The notes under the pieces were generated by a model. It searched no databases. It worked only from the letters and a program-made list of their open reading frames with translations, and was not told the DNA's origin. From NCBI RefSeq assembly GCF_014647675.1, contig NZ_BMPQ01000045.1:1-55660 (forward strand): a DNA stretch of 55,660 nucleotides. Reading direction: 5' to 3'. Numbering within the stretch: the stretch's first letter is position 1; each line of letters opens with the position of its first letter. Shown one piece after another: positions 40,245 to 48,657 of the stretch. The translations under genes and the position numbers were made by a program. This DNA is from Streptomyces flaveus (lineage in GTDB: Bacteria > Actinomycetota > Actinomycetes > Streptomycetales > Streptomycetaceae).

Positions 40245-41900
40245 ATGGACAGCGGGCTCATGGACAGCGGTGTCGACACGCCGGACGCGCCCGGTGGCGG
40301 GATCACCGTGCGGCGGGCCCTGGAGCTGCCCGGGCTGCGCGGTGGCCTGCCGGAGGTCCTGGCGGGCGCCGACCGGCTGGACCGTACCGTGCGCTGGGTG
40401 CACGCGGGTGAGGTGCCGCACATCGCCTCGCTGCTCAAGGGCGGCGAGCTGCTGCTGACCACGGGGTACGGGCTCGGCGCCCGCCCGGCCGAGCAGCGGG
40501 CGTTCGTGCGTACCCTCGCCGAGCGCGGGATCGCGGCGCTCGTCGTGGAGCTCGGTCCGCGCTTCACACGGTTGCCGGCGGCGCTCGTGGACACCGCGCG
40601 CGCGGCCGGTCTGCCGCTGGTCCAGCTGCACCGCGAGGTGCCGTTCGTGGCGGTCACCGAGGAAGTGCACACCGAGATCGTCAACGGCCACTACGCGCTG
40701 CTCCAGCGGGCCGAGGAGGTGCACCGCCGCTGCACCCAGGCGCTGCTCGGCGGGGGCGGGATCCCTCAAGTACTCGGCATTCTGGCCGACTTCAGCACAA
40801 ATCCGGTGTTCCTGGAGACGCCGGACCGGCAGCTCCTGTACGCGGCCGGGGCCGGGCCCGCCGACACGGATCCGCTCCAGGTGTGGGAGGGCCTGCGCGG
40901 CCGGCACAAGGACGAACCGCCCACGGGTTCGGTACTCGTCGACGTCCCCGGTGGCGGGCCCGGCACCGGCTCGGTGCGGGCCCGGCTGGTGCTTCTGCCC
41001 GTCGCCGCCCCGCTCGCGCCCGTGCACCGGATGGCGGCGGAGCGGGCCGCGGGCATCCTCGCCGTGGTGCTGATGCAGGCCCGTCAGGAGGAGGAGCTGG
41101 CGGCGCGCGGTCGTGGCGACTTCCTCACCGATCTCGCCGAGGGCCGGGTCACCGCCGAGGACGCGCCCGCGCAGGCCCGCGTACTCGGCTTCAAGCCGGG
41201 CGGCGGCCCGCTGCTGCCGGTGGTGATGCGGCTGGCCGACGGTTTGTCCCCCGAAGGGGGAGGCTGGGCCGTCCTGGCGCGCGCGGTCGCCGAGGAGCTG
41301 GCCTCGGTGGGGGTGCCGGTCCTGGTGGGCGTACGCCCCGTCGAGGGCCGCGTACCGCTGCTTCTGGGCCTGCGCGCGGAGTCCGAACGCCGGGCCGTCG
41401 CGGACCGGGTGGCGGCGGCACTGCGGGCCGGTGTGGACCGGGCGAGCGTGCTGCGGCCCGGGGCGCAGCCGCCGGTCGTGGTGGTCGGCATGGCCGGTGG
41501 CTGGGCGGCGGCGTCGGCGGGCCTGCGGCACGCGGCCGAGGCGGCGACGGCGGCGCAGGGGCTGTCCGACCGCCCCTGGTACGACGCCCGGCGCCTGGAC
41601 ATCGACCTGTTGCTGTGGCGGCTGCGGGACCACTCCGACCTCGCCGCCTTCGTGGACCGCGCGATCGGCCCTCTCCTGGACCACGACAACCGTTCCAGGC
41701 CGCCGCTCCTGCCCACCCTGGAGACGTACTTGGCCCATGCCGGCCGCAAGGCGGAGACGGCACGCGAACTGCACCTCAACCGGCAGACGCTCTACAACCG
41801 CCTCGCCCGCATCGGGGAGTTGCTGGGGACCGACCTCGAAGACCCGCAGACGGTACTGGCACTGAGTCTGGCGCTGCGGGCCCGCAGGCTGGTCCCCTAG
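40245..41900 (+). CDS. PucR family transcriptional regulator
   Basis: A 551-residue regulator. The N-terminal PucR ligand domain begins ITVRRALELPGLRGGLPEVLAG and includes VRWVHAGEVPHIASLLKGGELLLTTG; a GGDEF-like or coiled middle region (about residues 260-450) follows. The C-terminal HTH_30 DNA-binding domain reads LETYLAHAGRKAETARELHLNRQTLYNRLARIGELLG. PucR proteins usually control purine, amine or aromatic-compound use. No such operon is adjacent, so the target is unknown; the upstream GH15 gene is a possible partner. Start: ATG 40245; a second ATG 15 bases on is a duplicated 11-base segment and equally possible. Confidence 0.92.
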   Translation: MDSGLMDSGVDTPDAPGGGITVRRALELPGLRGGLPEVLAGADRLDRTVRWVHAGEVPHIASLLKGGELLLTTGYGLGARPAEQRAFVRTLAERGIAALVVELGPRFTRLPAALVDTARAAGLPLVQLHREVPFVAVTEEVHTEIVNGHYALLQRAEEVHRRCTQALLGGGGIPQVLGILADFSTNPVFLETPDRQLLYAAGAGPADTDPLQVWEGLRGRHKDEPPTGSVLVDVPGGGPGTGSVRARLVLLPVAAPLAPVHRMAAERAAGILAVVLMQARQEEELAARGRGDFLTDLAEGRVTAEDAPAQARVLGFKPGGGPLLPVVMRLADGLSPEGGGWAVLARAVAEELASVGVPVLVGVRPVEGRVPLLLGLRAESERRAVADRVAAALRAGVDRASVLRPGAQPPVVVVGMAGGWAAASAGLRHAAEAATAAQGLSDRPWYDARRLDIDLLLWRLRDHSDLAAFVDRAIGPLLDHDNRSRPPLLPTLETYLAHAGRKAETARELHLNRQTLYNRLARIGELLGTDLEDPQTVLALSLALRARRLVP

Positions 41901-41904
41901 CCGA

Positions 41905-43047
41905 CTACGGCAAGGGCAACGGCTTCGTCAACTCGTCGTAGACGCTGAGGACCTGGGCGACTGTCTCGTCCTCGGTCGGCCAGGAGGCGGTCTGGAGCGT
42001 GCCCTTGTCCTTCAGGACCTCACGCCGTTCCGGATCTGCAAGGAGGCGTACGACGGCGCCGGCGAGCGCTTCCGCATCTGCGTGCGGTACGAGTTCCGCG
42101 GCGTCACCGACCAGTTCGGGGATCCCGTCCATCTCGGCCGCGACGAGCGGCACGCGCGCGTGGAGGGCTTCCTGGGCGAGCACGGAGCGCGATTCCCCAC
42201 CGCCGGGCAGCAGCGCGAGATCGGCTGCCGCCAGCAGCTCACCGACGTCGTCACGCCGCCCGACCAGACGTACCGGCAGCCCTTCGTCCTCGATACGCCC
42301 CTGAAGTTCCCCGCGCAGCGGCCCCTCCCCGGCGATCACGAGCAGCGGTACGGGATCCAGCCGCCGCCAGGCGCGCGCGGCGTCCAGCAACGTGTCGTAC
42401 CCCCGGTGCCGCTCGAGCGAGCCGACCGCCATGAGCAACGGCCGGTCCGTGGCACCGAGTTCGGCCCGCGCCTTGGGACGCATCCGCTCCAGCTCCTCGC
42501 CCTCGAAGGCGGGCCGCCGCGCCCCCGGCAGCGCGACCGCGGCGAGCCGGGCGTCACGCGCCCCGCTGCGCCGGGCCCGCTCCACCAGGTCGGACGAGGT
42601 CCCCAGGACCACCGAAGCGGCCTTCGCGACCCGCCGCTCCAGCAGCCGCAGCAGATGCGCCCGCGCCCCCTCGGTGTGCGCGCGGCTGTGCCAGGTCACG
42701 ATGAACGGGACACGCCGCCCACCGAGCGCCATGGCCGCCCTCATCCCGGCATGCAGCCCATGCGCGTGCACAAGATCGGCATCCGCACAGGCCGCCCGCA
42801 ACGCGGCCACGGAAGCCGGGTCACTCCGCCGCGGCACGTGCACATGCTGGGCACCGACACCGCTGAAGTCGTACGCCCGGTCCGCCGCGACCGGTGCGCA
42901 CACGGTCACGCGCACGCCTCGCGCCACAAGCCCCGACGCCAACGACCGCACATGCGCACTGCTCCCCGCACTGCCGCCGCCGAGCACCTGCACGGTACGC
43001 AGCGCCGATCGACCATGCGACAACTGGCTGCTCACAGTGGTGCTCAC
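41905..43047 (-). CDS. Glycosyltransferase, GT4 family
   Basis: A 380-residue GT-B glycosyltransferase. The N-terminal domain begins TVQVLGGGSAGSSAHVRSLASGL, with VHAHGLHAGM as the acceptor-loop region. The donor-binding C-domain has VGSLERHRGYDTLL and SRSVLAQEALHARVPLVAAEMDGIPELV. It has no signal peptide or membrane helix and is probably a peripheral membrane enzyme. The GTG at 43047 follows AGGAG. It converges on the PucR gene with a gap of four bases. The acceptor is unknown. It is a different subfamily from the GT at 3025. Confidence 0.9.
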   Translation of the reverse strand: MSTTVSSQLSHGRSALRTVQVLGGGSAGSSAHVRSLASGLVARGVRVTVCAPVAADRAYDFSGVGAQHVHVPRRSDPASVAALRAACADADLVHAHGLHAGMRAAMALGGRRVPFIVTWHSRAHTEGARAHLLRLLERRVAKAASVVLGTSSDLVERARRSGARDARLAAVALPGARRPAFEGEELERMRPKARAELGATDRPLLMAVGSLERHRGYDTLLDAARAWRRLDPVPLLVIAGEGPLRGELQGRIEDEGLPVRLVGRRDDVGELLAAADLALLPGGGESRSVLAQEALHARVPLVAAEMDGIPELVGDAAELVPHADAEALAGAVVRLLADPERREVLKDKGTLQTASWPTEDETVAQVLSVYDELTKPLPLP

Positions 43048-43261
43048 GTGGCCGGGGCTCCTGGTTCAGCGACGGGCGGTCACGAAGAAAGTACAGAGAC
43101 AACGCACACGGGAACGCTCCGCTGGGGTGTACGGCGCGTTCTCCTACCCCTAAGGATGCCAGGACGCAGGGACTTCCAGGACCACAGATGTGGCGGTGGG
43201 CCCGCCCAACCGGTGGGAGACGGGACCGCGGAGCCGTCAAGGCCACGCCGCGGAGCGGCAG

Positions 43262-44992
43262 TTACCCGTCTCCCCGAGCCGTCGCCAGCAGTTCTTCCGC
43301 GTGGGCGCGGGCCGTTTCCGAGTTCTCCTGGCCCGCCAGCATGCGGGACAGTTCGCGGATGCGGTCCTCGCCCTCCAGGGCCTTCACACCGGAGCGGGTG
43401 ACCGAGCCGTCGCTGGTCTTCTCGACGAGGAGTTGCCGGTCGGCGAAGGCGGCGACCTGGGGCAGGTGGGTGACGACGACGACCTGTGCGGTCTTGGCGA
43501 GGCGGGCGAGCCGGCGGCCGATCTCGACCGCGGCCTTGCCGCCGACGCCCGCGTCGACCTCGTCGAAGAGGTACGTCGGCACCGGATCCGTACCCGCGAA
43601 CACGACCTCCACCGCGAGCATCACGCGCGACAGCTCACCACCGGACGCGCCCTTGGCGATGGGCCGCGGCGGCGCCCCCGGGTGCGGCGCGAGAAGCAAC
43701 TCGACCTCGTCCACGCCGGCAGGCCCGTACGCGACCGTACGACCGCCCACCTCCACGCCGTCCGGGTCCTCCGTCTGCCGGATCGCGAACGACACACGCG
43801 CGTGCGGCATGGCGAGCGAGGCGAGCTCGGCGGTCACGGCAGCGGCGAACCGCTCGGCGGCCTCCGTACGAGCATCCGTCAACGCCTGCGCCAAGCCGCC
43901 CAGTTCGGCCCGCAACGCGTCCCGTTCGGCCGTCAGCTCACCGATCCGGTCGTCGTCCCCCTCCAACTCCAGGAGCCGCGCGGCACCTTGCTCGGCCCAG
44001 GCCAGCACGGCAGCCACGTCCTCGCCGTACTTGCGCGTCAGCGCGGTGAGCGCGGCCCGCCGTTCCTCGACCGCCGCAAGCCGCAGCGGATCGGCGTCCA
44101 GGTCATCGGCGTACCCCGCCAACTCCCCCGCCACATCGCCCAGCAGAATCCCGATCTCCCCGAGCCGTTCGGCGAGCGCGGCCAGCGCGGAGTCGTGGGA
44201 ACGCACCGACTCCAGGGCCCGGTGCGCGCCCGCGACGAGTGTCGTGGCGTCGATGCCCTCGGGGTCCTCGGGGTTGCCGGCCAGCGCCGCGTGCGCCGCC
44301 GTGGCCGCGGACGCGAGCGCCTCCGCGTGCCCCAGCCGCTCGGCCTCGGCCGCCAGCTCCACGTCCTCGCCCGCCCGCGGCTCCACCGCCGCGATCTCGT
44401 CGAGCCCGAAGCGCAGCATGTCGGCTTCCTGGGCACGTTCCCGCGCGCGCGTGGTGATCTCGTCCAGCTCGGCCGAGATGGCCCGCAACCGACGGTAGGC
44501 GCTCGCGTACTTGGCGAGCGGCACAGCGACCGCGTCCCCCGCGTACCGGTCGAGCGCCTGCCGCTGCCGGGACTGCTTGAGCAGCCCCTGCTGATCGCTC
44601 TGCCCGTGCACGGCGACAAGCTCGTCGGCGAGTTCGGCGAGCACCCCCACGGGCACGGAACGCCCGCCCAAATGCGCCCGAGAGCGCCCTTCGGCGGACA
44701 CGGTACGACTGATCAACAGCGCCCCGTCGTCGAGCTCGGCCCCCGCCTCCTCGGCCCGTACGACCGCAGAGGCACCCTCGGGAACAGTGATCCGCCCCTC
44801 CACCACAGCGTTCTTGGCACCGATCCGCACGAGACCCGCATCCGCACGCCCGCCCAGCAACAGCCCAAGGCTGGTGACCACCATCGTCTTACCCGCCCCG
44901 GTCTCACCGGTCACGGCGGTAAAGCCGGGCGACAACTCGACAACGGCGTCATCGATGACTCCGAGCGACCGTATCCGCATCTCCTCCAACAC
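43262..44992 (-). CDS. recN: DNA repair protein RecN
   Basis: A 576-residue SMC-like ATPase that acts early in double-strand-break repair with RecA. The N-terminal head begins MRIRSLGVIDDAVVELSPGF with Walker A GETGAGKT. A central coiled coil contains EITTRARERAQEADMLRFGLDEIAAVEP. The C-terminal head carries SGGELSRVMLAVEVV (signature) and PTYLFDEVDAGVGG (Walker B), with THLPQVAAFADRQ following. The GTG at 44992 begins the conserved part; upstream text is frame shadow over a repeat-rich gap. It follows nadK and tlyA in the conserved actinobacterial order. Confidence 0.96.
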   Translation of the reverse strand: MLEEMRIRSLGVIDDAVVELSPGFTAVTGETGAGKTMVVTSLGLLLGGRADAGLVRIGAKNAVVEGRITVPEGASAVVRAEEAGAELDDGALLISRTVSAEGRSRAHLGGRSVPVGVLAELADELVAVHGQSDQQGLLKQSRQRQALDRYAGDAVAVPLAKYASAYRRLRAISAELDEITTRARERAQEADMLRFGLDEIAAVEPRAGEDVELAAEAERLGHAEALASAATAAHAALAGNPEDPEGIDATTLVAGAHRALESVRSHDSALAALAERLGEIGILLGDVAGELAGYADDLDADPLRLAAVEERRAALTALTRKYGEDVAAVLAWAEQGAARLLELEGDDDRIGELTAERDALRAELGGLAQALTDARTEAAERFAAAVTAELASLAMPHARVSFAIRQTEDPDGVEVGGRTVAYGPAGVDEVELLLAPHPGAPPRPIAKGASGGELSRVMLAVEVVFAGTDPVPTYLFDEVDAGVGGKAAVEIGRRLARLAKTAQVVVVTHLPQVAAFADRQLLVEKTSDGSVTRSGVKALEGEDRIRELSRMLAGQENSETARAHAEELLATARGDG

Positions 44993-45034
44993 GGACACGA
45001 CCTTACGAGGTTTCCCTGGGCCGGTGCGACGCCC

Positions 45035-45227
45035 CCTGTGTTCGTTGCGTGAAGGCGCAGGCTTTTCAGGGGCGCGGGGCTGTATCGATGTGCGGCTCCG
45101 CCGCGTGGGCGCGACCAGCCACGACGCACCCGCAGCGAACATACGACCCCTGGGGGGCCTGGGGGCGCAGCCCCCAGTTTCGGGAAGGGGCGGGGCTGGG
45201 GAAAGAAAACCCACCCGCCCCCAACCG
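45035..45227. repeat. Streptomyces dispersed repeats between recN and nadK
   Basis: A 190-base gap made of GC-rich elements common in Streptomyces intergenic DNA. One element runs from TTTTCAGGGGCGCGGGGCT (about 45062-45080) to CGACCAGCCACGACGCACCCGCAG (about 45112-45134). It is followed by a perfect hairpin CTGGGGGC (45159-45166) / GCCCCCAG (45170-45177) with the characteristic TTTCGGGAAGGGGCGGGG tail. The hairpin lies about 50 bases past the nadK stop and probably also ends transcription. Confidence 0.65.
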
Positions 45228-46133
45228 CTAGTGCGGCGCCCCCCGCCAACCAGCCACAGGCAACGCGAACTTGGCAACCAGCCGGTCCGTGAACGACGCA
45301 TGGTGCAACCGAGCCAGCCGCACCGGCACAGCCCCCCGCCGAACCTCCACCCGCGCCCCCTCCGGCAACTCGATCGTCCGCCGCCCATCGCACCACAACA
45401 CCCCATGCGGAGTGTGCGGCTGAACCTCCACAGCAAGCACCGAATCCGGCGAGGTGACCAACGGCTTCGCGAACAGCGCATGCGCACTGATCGGCACCAT
45501 GAGCAGCGCCTCGACCTCCGGCCACACCACAGGCCCACCGGCGGAAAAGGCGTACGCCGTAGACCCGGTAGGAGTCGCGCAGACTATGCCGTCGCACCCG
45601 AACCCGGTGACGGGCCGCCCGTCGATCTCGAGAACCACCTCAAGGAGCCGCTCGGCGGAAACCTTCTGCACGGCGGCCTCGTTGAGCGCCCAGTCGGTGT
45701 GCACGACATCACCGTTGCTGTGCACGACGACGTCGACGGTCATCCGCTCCTCGACCTCGTACGCCCGGGTCACAACCCGGTCGACAACCTTGTCGAGATC
45801 GTCGCGCTCGGCCTCCGCGAGGAAGCCGACACGCCCCAGGTTGACGCCGAGCATCGGCACCCCCGAGGCGCGCGCGAACTCGGCGCCACGCAGCAGCGTC
45901 CCGTCACCGCCCAGCACGATCAGCAGCTCACACCCGTCGAGGCACTCGGGAGTCGCCTCCTTGACGAGTTCCACCGCCGGCGGCAACGGCAGATCGGCCG
46001 CCTCGTACTCGAGCACCCGCACGCCGAGCCCGGAGCGCAACAGCCCCTGGACGACGAGCTCGGCACTGCGGATGGCCGCGGGCCGCCCGGTGTGGGCCAG
46101 CAGGAAAACAGTACGAGCTCGGGTATCGGTCAA
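45228..46133 (-). CDS. nadK: NAD kinase
   Basis: A 301-residue enzyme that phosphorylates NAD to NADP with ATP or polyphosphate. The GGDGT motif (LLIVLGGDGTLLRGAEFARA) and the NE motif in DWALNEAAVQK are intact, and GFGCDGIVCATPTGSTAYAFSAGGP is diagnostic. The start is a TTG at 46133 that overlaps the tlyA stop (TTGA) and is five bases after GGAGGGG. The longer upstream frame is not needed. It lies between tlyA and recN, the usual actinobacterial order. With the Nudix and ADP-ribosyl genes in the window it is one of several NAD-linked functions, but no direct link is shown. Confidence 0.96.
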   Translation of the reverse strand: MTDTRARTVFLLAHTGRPAAIRSAELVVQGLLRSGLGVRVLEYEAADLPLPPAVELVKEATPECLDGCELLIVLGGDGTLLRGAEFARASGVPMLGVNLGRVGFLAEAERDDLDKVVDRVVTRAYEVEERMTVDVVVHSNGDVVHTDWALNEAAVQKVSAERLLEVVLEIDGRPVTGFGCDGIVCATPTGSTAYAFSAGGPVVWPEVEALLMVPISAHALFAKPLVTSPDSVLAVEVQPHTPHGVLWCDGRRTIELPEGARVEVRRGAVPVRLARLHHASFTDRLVAKFALPVAGWRGAPH

Positions 46134-46945
46134 CGCGGCCCCTCCGCCACTGCACGGTCTACGTCGGCCGGGTCCAGTTCGGGTGCACCGGCTCGTAGCC
46201 ACAGAAAGTACTCGACGTTCCCCGAGGGCCCGGGCAGCGGGCTGGCCGTGACGCCCTTCACCCCGAGCCCCAACCCCCACGCGTGCCGGGCCACCCCGCG
46301 CACGGCCTCGGCCCGCAGTTCGAGGCTGCGTACGACACCGCCGCTCCCCAGCCGCTCCTTGCCCACCTCGAACTGCGGCTTGACCATCATCACCAGATCG
46401 GCATCGGGCGCCGCGCACCGCACGAGGGCGGGCAGCACCAGTCCGAGCGGGATGAAGGACAAGTCACCGACAATAAGATCCACCGGCTCCCCATCGATCG
46501 CCTCCAACGTCAACTCGCGTACGTTCTTACGGTCCTTGACGGTGACCCGTTCATCGCTTTGGAGTGACCATGCCAGCTGCCCGTAGCCGACGTCGACGGC
46601 GACGACGTGGGCGGCCCCCGCGCGCAGCAGTACATCGGTGAATCCGCCGGTCGAGGCGCCGGCGTCCAGCGCCCGCCGCCCCTCGACCTTCAGGCCCTGC
46701 GGCGCGAAGACCTTCAGCGCCCCCGCCAGCTTGTGGCCGCCGCGTGAGACGTAGTCGGGGTCGCTGTCGTCGCGGGTGACCACGATGGCGGCGGCGGTCT
46801 CCACCTGGGTGGCGGGCTTCGTCGCGAGGGTCTTGCCGACAGAGACCCGCCCGGCGGCGATCAGCTGGCCGGCGTGCTCCCGCGAGCGGGCGAGCTTCCG
46901 GCGGACCAGCTCGGCGTCGAGGCGGCGTCGTGCCACTCCTGCCAC
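46130..46945 (-). CDS. tlyA: TlyA family rRNA 2'-O-methyltransferase
   Basis: A 271-residue SAM-dependent methyltransferase of the TlyA/hemolysin-A family, which in mycobacteria methylates 16S and 23S rRNA and affects capreomycin susceptibility. The N-terminal S4 domain (RLDAELVRRKLARSREHAGQLIAAGRV) binds RNA. The FtsJ-type fold has SAM motif I in LDAGASTGGFTDVLLRAG, and KPQFEVGKE is typical of the catalytic set. The start is a GTG at 46945 with a weak ribosome site; an in-frame GTG at 46936 is possible. Coupled to nadK by a four-base overlap, seven bases after the preceding small gene. Confidence 0.95.
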   Translation of the reverse strand: MAGVARRRLDAELVRRKLARSREHAGQLIAAGRVSVGKTLATKPATQVETAAAIVVTRDDSDPDYVSRGGHKLAGALKVFAPQGLKVEGRRALDAGASTGGFTDVLLRAGAAHVVAVDVGYGQLAWSLQSDERVTVKDRKNVRELTLEAIDGEPVDLIVGDLSFIPLGLVLPALVRCAAPDADLVMMVKPQFEVGKERLGSGGVVRSLELRAEAVRGVARHAWGLGLGVKGVTASPLPGPSGNVEYFLWLRAGAPELDPADVDRAVAEGPR

Positions 46946-46952
46946 GTTCGGT

Positions 46953-47318
46953 TCAGCTCCTGTTGTTCATGCCGTACGGCGCCGGGGGCCCCGGAGATCC
47001 CGAGGGTCCCTGGGGTCCCGGGCGGGCGTCGAGTGCGGTGAGCGCGTCGCGCAGCCCCCGGTGCACATCTTCGTACACCTCGATGTGCCCGTCCGCGGCG
47101 AGGTGGTCGGCATCGGCCAGGCGGTCGAGTTGGGCGTCCACCTCGGCATTCCCGGTGGGGGTACGCGGCACGTTCAGCGGGGCGGGGGCGGCGGGGTCGT
47201 ACGCGGATCCGGTCTCCCGGCCGGCTTCGGGTCCGCCCTGGGATCCGGCCTCGGATTCGGTCTCCGGGCCGGCCTCGGGTTCGGACGCCGGTTCGGCGGG
47301 AAGCTCCCAGTCGTTCAT
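46953..47318 (-). CDS. Small acidic hypothetical protein upstream of tlyA
   Basis: A 121-residue protein in two parts: an acidic, Glu/Pro/Gly-rich N-terminus (about residues 1-50) and a short conserved-looking helical segment (PTGNAEVDAQLDRLADADHLAADGHIEVYEDVHRGLRDALTAL), followed by a Gly/Pro tail. No known catalytic motif or membrane helix is visible. Actinobacteria often have such a small gene just before tlyA. It starts with ATG at 47318, divergent from the SCP2 gene, and is separated from tlyA by seven bases. Function unknown. Confidence 0.75.
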   Translation of the reverse strand: MNDWELPAEPASEPEAGPETESEAGSQGGPEAGRETGSAYDPAAPAPLNVPRTPTGNAEVDAQLDRLADADHLAADGHIEVYEDVHRGLRDALTALDARPGPQGPSGSPGPPAPYGMNNRS

Positions 47319-47360
47319 GCCCCGACGCTACCGCGAAGCGCTGGGGTACCGTCGTCCGCG

Positions 47361-47708
47361 ATGGCCACGATTGAGGAGTGCCGCAGCGCACTCGACAAGC
47401 TCTCGGACAACATGGCGGGCGCGGAGGGCGGCGTGCGCAGTGCCGCCGCCCTGGACCGCTCGCTGAGCTGCCGCATCACCGACCTCGACATCACCTTCGT
47501 AGGGCGTCTCAAGGACGGCCGCATCGAGGTGCTCGACACCGTGCAGGGCCCTCCGCCAGAGAAGGCCCAGATCCGGCTCGCGATGAGCGGTGACGATCTG
47601 GTCTCCCTGGTGGACGGCGAGCTGCACTTCGCGAAGGCCTGGGGCTCGGGCCGGGTCAGGCTCGAAGCGAGCCTGCGCGACCTTCTCCGGCTCAGAAAGC
47701 TGCTCTGA
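47361..47708 (+). CDS. SCP2 sterol-binding domain protein
   Basis: A 115-residue single-domain protein of the SCP2 (sterol carrier protein 2-like) fold. It is the usual length for a minimal domain and carries the family's pattern of alternating beta strands and helices: LSCRITDLDITFVGRLKDGRIEVLD, then AQIRLAMSGDDLVSLVDGELHFAKAWGSGRVRLEAS. These proteins bind lipids or serve as a stabilising unit for acyl-chain substrates. Its role in actinobacteria is not established. ATG at 47361; the region to the divergent 121-residue gene is only 42 bases. Confidence 0.88.
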   Translation: MATIEECRSALDKLSDNMAGAEGGVRSAAALDRSLSCRITDLDITFVGRLKDGRIEVLDTVQGPPPEKAQIRLAMSGDDLVSLVDGELHFAKAWGSGRVRLEASLRDLLRLRKLL

Positions 47709-47730
47709 CCCATCACCCGGTTCAGGACCT

Positions 47731-48657
47731 TCAGGAGCCCTTCGCGACGCTGACAGCAGCGGACGTACGCGCCTTCCGCGCCGCCGGCACCACCAGCGGC
47801 GTACCCGTCTCCGGGTCGTCGATGACCTGGCAGCGCAGCCCGAAGACCTCCTCGACCAGCTCGGCGGTGACGATGTCTGCCGGCGCGCCCTGCGCGATGA
47901 TCGACCCCTCTCGCAGGGCGATCAGATGCGTCGCGTACCGGGCCGCGTGGTTGAGGTCGTGCAGCACGGCGACCAGGGTCCGGCCCTGCTCCTCGTGGAG
48001 TTCGGCACACAGGTCGAGTACGTCGATCTGGTGCTGGATGTCGAGAAAGGTGGTCGGCTCGTCGAGCAGCAGCAGCGGCGTCTGCTGCGCGAGTGCCATG
48101 GCGATCCAGACGCGCTGACGCTGGCCTCCGGAGAGTTCGTCGACATAGCGGTCGGCCAGCTCGGCGACCCCGGTCGAGGCCATCGACTCCCGTACGACCC
48201 GCTCGTCCTCCGACGACCACTGCCGCAGCAGCCCCTGGTGCGGATAGCGCCCGCGGCCCACCAGGTCGCCGACCGTGATCCCGTCGGGCGCGATCGACGA
48301 CTGCGGCAGCAGCCCGAGCGTCCTGGCCACCTTCTTCGCGGGCATCGACTGGATGACCTGCCCGTCGAGCAGCACCCGGCCCTGGCTCGGCTTCAGCATC
48401 CGGGACAGGGCGCGCAGCAGGGTGGACTTGCCGCAGGCGTTCGGGCCGACGATGACGGTGAAGGAGTTGTCGGGTATCTCGACCGACAGCTGCTCGGCGA
48501 TGACCCGCTGGTCGTAGGCGAGGGTGACGTTCTCGGCGGACAGGCGGTTCGTGGACGGGCCGTTAGCGGACGGGCGGTTCACAGTGCCAGTGCTCCTTTG
48601 GGTCTTCGTGTGCGGCCCGCCATCGGCGCCCGTACTCGTCTTGCCGTCGGTGTTCAT
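47731..48657 (-). CDS. Iron-siderophore ABC transporter ATPase (FecE/FepC-like)
   Basis: The ATPase of an iron-siderophore importer, 308 residues. Walker A reads GPNACGKST, the form typical of FecE/FepC. The signature LSGGQRQRVWIAMALAQ, Walker B LLLLDEPTTFLD and the His-switch VLHDLNHAARYATH are intact. The segment KKVARTLGLLPQSSIAPDGITV is diagnostic of siderophore-type ATPases. The ATG at 48657 overlaps the stop of the permease gene (ATGA). The N-terminal 40 residues are a disordered Thr/Gly/Asn tail. Third gene of the operon controlled by the iron box at 50772. Confidence 0.95.
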   Translation of the reverse strand: MNTDGKTSTGADGGPHTKTQRSTGTVNRPSANGPSTNRLSAENVTLAYDQRVIAEQLSVEIPDNSFTVIVGPNACGKSTLLRALSRMLKPSQGRVLLDGQVIQSMPAKKVARTLGLLPQSSIAPDGITVGDLVGRGRYPHQGLLRQWSSEDERVVRESMASTGVAELADRYVDELSGGQRQRVWIAMALAQQTPLLLLDEPTTFLDIQHQIDVLDLCAELHEEQGRTLVAVLHDLNHAARYATHLIALREGSIIAQGAPADIVTAELVEEVFGLRCQVIDDPETGTPLVVPAARKARTSAAVSVAKGS

